From NCBI GenBank assembly GCA_029257755.1, contig JARIAP010000197.1:1-15731 (forward strand): 15,731 nt of DNA, read 5' to 3'. The translations under genes and the position numbers were made by a program. The notes below the pieces were generated by a model. It was not told the DNA's origin, ran no database searches, and saw only the letters and a list, made by a program, of their open reading frames with translations. Every line of letters starts with the position of its first letter. The first letter of the stretch is position 1. The stretch comes from Helicobacter sp. (lineage in GTDB: Bacteria > Campylobacterota > Campylobacteria > Campylobacterales > Helicobacteraceae). Shown piece by piece: positions 14,261 through 15,731 of this stretch.

Positions 14261-15731
14261 ATGGCAAATAATGATGTGAATAATGGAAGACAACCAAATA
14301 CTAAGAATCCTATATTAATATTTATAATTTTAGGCATAGTTGCAATTGTCTTATTTAAAATATTTTCTCCAGACGACTCTAGTTTATTTGGTCGTTTGGG
14401 TGGCAATAGCATAAGTCAAACAATTGAATATTCCGAATTTAAACAACTTGTAAAAGGTGGGCAAATTCAAAGTGTTTCAATTGGTCAAACAATGATAAAA
14501 GGTGTAAGTAAAAGTTCAAACCCAACTATTTATTACACAACAAAGAAAGTTCAAGATACAACACTAGTTCCACTTCTTGATGAAAATAAAGTAAGTTATA
14601 GTGGTTTTAGCGAACAAAACTTTTTTACCGATATGATTGGTTGGCTTTTACCTGTATTTATTATCATGGGGCTTTGGATATTTCTTACAAGCAGAATGCA
14701 AAGAAATATGAGTGGCGGAATGTTTGGCTTAGGAAATGCTAGCAAACTCATAAATGCAGAGCGTCCAAATGTCCGTTTTGATGATATGGCAGGTAATAAA
14801 GAGGCAAAAGAAGAAGTTGTAGAAGTTGTTGATTTTCTAAAATATCCAGATAGATATGCAGCGGTTGGGGCTAAAATTCCAAAAGGCGTATTATTAGTTG
14901 GTCCTCCCGGAACAGGAAAAACTCTTTTAGCAAAAGCGGTAGCAGGGGAAGCAAATGTTCCATTTTTTTCAATGAGTGGTAGTAGCTTTATTGAAATGTT
15001 TGTTGGGCTTGGTGCTAGTAGAGTTAGGGATTTATTTGAAAAAGCAAAGAAAGAAGCACCTAGTATTATTTTTATTGACGAAATTGATGCAATTGGTAAA
15101 AGTCGTGCTGCTGGTTCTGTTGTTGGTGGTAATGATGAGAGAGAGCAAACATTAAACCAACTTTTAGCAGAAATGGATGGATTTGGTAGCAATGCACCTG
15201 TTATTGTTTTAGCAGCTACAAATAGACCAGAGATTCTTGATCCTGCACTTCTTAGACCAGGTAGATTTGATAGGCAGGTTTTAGTAGATGCTCCAGATTT
15301 TAAAGGAAGAATTGAAATTCTAAAAGTTCATATTAAAGGTGTTAAATTAGGCAAAGATGTAGATTTAAATGAAATTGCAAAATTTACTGCTGGTTTAGCA
15401 GGAGCAGATTTAGCAAATATCATCAATGAAGCTGCACTTTTAGCAGGACGTGAAAATAAAACAGAAGTCTTGCATAAACATTTTAAAGAAGCTATGGAAA
15501 GGACAATGATAGGTTTAGAGAAAAAATCTCGTCGTCTTTCACCAAAGGAAAAGAAGATTGTTGCTTATCATGAAAGCGGACATGCACTTATGGGTGAAGT
15601 AACAAGAGGAGCACATAGAGTAAATAAGGTATCAATTATTCCGCGTGGTATGGGGGCACTTGGTTATACCTTACATACACCAGAAGAAAACCGCCACTTA
15701 GAACAAAAGCATGAAATGCTTGCAACTATTG
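14261..15731 (+). CDS. ftsH: ATP-dependent zinc metalloprotease FtsH, 5' part (3' end outside window)
   Basis: The gene runs off the right edge after 490 residues. FtsH is a hexameric inner-membrane AAA+ protease that extracts and degrades membrane and short-lived proteins. Membrane segment 1 is at about 17-35, a periplasmic domain follows, and membrane segment 2 (WLLPVFIIMGLWIFL) ends before RMQRNM. The AAA+ module has Walker A GPPGTGKT (214-221), Walker B IIFIDEID (269-276) with D273 and E274, and the second region of homology ATNRPEILDPALLRPGRFDR (319-338) with arginine-finger candidates R332 and R335. The zinc motif HESGH is at 437-441; the third ligand, an Asp about 75 residues later, is beyond the edge. 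The start follows GAGG by about six bases. It is cotranscribed with prmA, though a TATAAT at 14217-14222, right after the prmA stop, could be an internal promoter. Confidence 0.97.
   Translation, partial: MANNDVNNGRQPNTKNPILIFIILGIVAIVLFKIFSPDDSSLFGRLGGNSISQTIEYSEFKQLVKGGQIQSVSIGQTMIKGVSKSSNPTIYYTTKKVQDTTLVPLLDENKVSYSGFSEQNFFTDMIGWLLPVFIIMGLWIFLTSRMQRNMSGGMFGLGNASKLINAERPNVRFDDMAGNKEAKEEVVEVVDFLKYPDRYAAVGAKIPKGVLLVGPPGTGKTLLAKAVAGEANVPFFSMSGSSFIEMFVGLGASRVRDLFEKAKKEAPSIIFIDEIDAIGKSRAAGSVVGGNDEREQTLNQLLAEMDGFGSNAPVIVLAATNRPEILDPALLRPGRFDRQVLVDAPDFKGRIEILKVHIKGVKLGKDVDLNEIAKFTAGLAGADLANIINEAALLAGRENKTEVLHKHFKEAMERTMIGLEKKSRRLSPKEKKIVAYHESGHALMGEVTRGAHRVNKVSIIPRGMGALGYTLHTPEENRHLEQKHEMLATI

Noticed and set aside
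13097..14293. Minus-strand open frames at 13097-13306, 13397-13657 and 14003-14293.
   Set aside because: They are antisense to prmA, rich in Phe, Leu and Ile as expected from the complement of AT-rich coding DNA, and lack ribosome-binding sites in context.
14596..15192. A 198-codon minus-strand open frame.
   Set aside because: It lies entirely antisense to ftsH, whose Walker A and Walker B motifs are on the + strand; it is a shadow frame.

Overview
This is a strongly AT-rich stretch of a bacterial chromosome. The gene content points to Helicobacter or a close relative within the Campylobacterota. The rplY product reads like the 178-residue H. pylori CTC/L25 protein, the asparaginase resembles H. 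pylori AnsB, prmA and ftsH sit together as they do in H. pylori, and a barrel-type outer membrane protein ends in Phe at the left edge. Several promoters carry an extended -10 (TGnTATAAT) with no obvious -35, as is usual in this group. This is ordinary chromosome with some accessory content. I see no phage, IS element, CRISPR array, rRNA or tRNA.

Layout from left to right. Positions 1-705 (+) are the 3' end of an outer membrane protein gene, followed by a good intrinsic terminator. Positions 953-5219 (-) hold two transcription units: htpG followed by a secreted YceI-like protein with its own promoter, and usp-hemB. Positions 5548-6381 (-) encode a DUF5718/FAH-fold-like protein, and 6735-7781 (-) a secreted type II asparaginase. 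The 622 bases at 7782-8403 carry no convincing gene but do hold an orphan promoter-like element, a strong hairpin and a ribosome-binding-site/ATG pair that stops after three codons. Positions 8404-9168 (+) encode an uncharacterised cytoplasmic protein whose C-terminus looks FliK-like. Converging on it is a three-gene operon (11162 to 9293, -) of paralogous exported proteins with four invariantly spaced cysteines. Then come plsY and rplY (-), and divergently prmA-ftsH (+), with ftsH cut by the right edge.

Most genes are housekeeping: chaperone (HtpG), haem synthesis (HemB), phospholipid synthesis (PlsY), ribosome (L25, PrmA) and membrane protein quality control (FtsH). The envelope part is more particular: an outer membrane protein, a YceI lipocalin-like protein with a cysteine-bearing insert, a periplasmic asparaginase and the triplicated cysteine proteins. 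The most interesting item is that tandem triplet. Two members are clear lipoproteins, while the middle one has a signal that could be read by either signal peptidase. This suggests one domain deployed at two cell-envelope locations from one transcript. It resembles the DUF4156/RcsF kind of envelope lipoprotein, but that assignment is from motif reading only.
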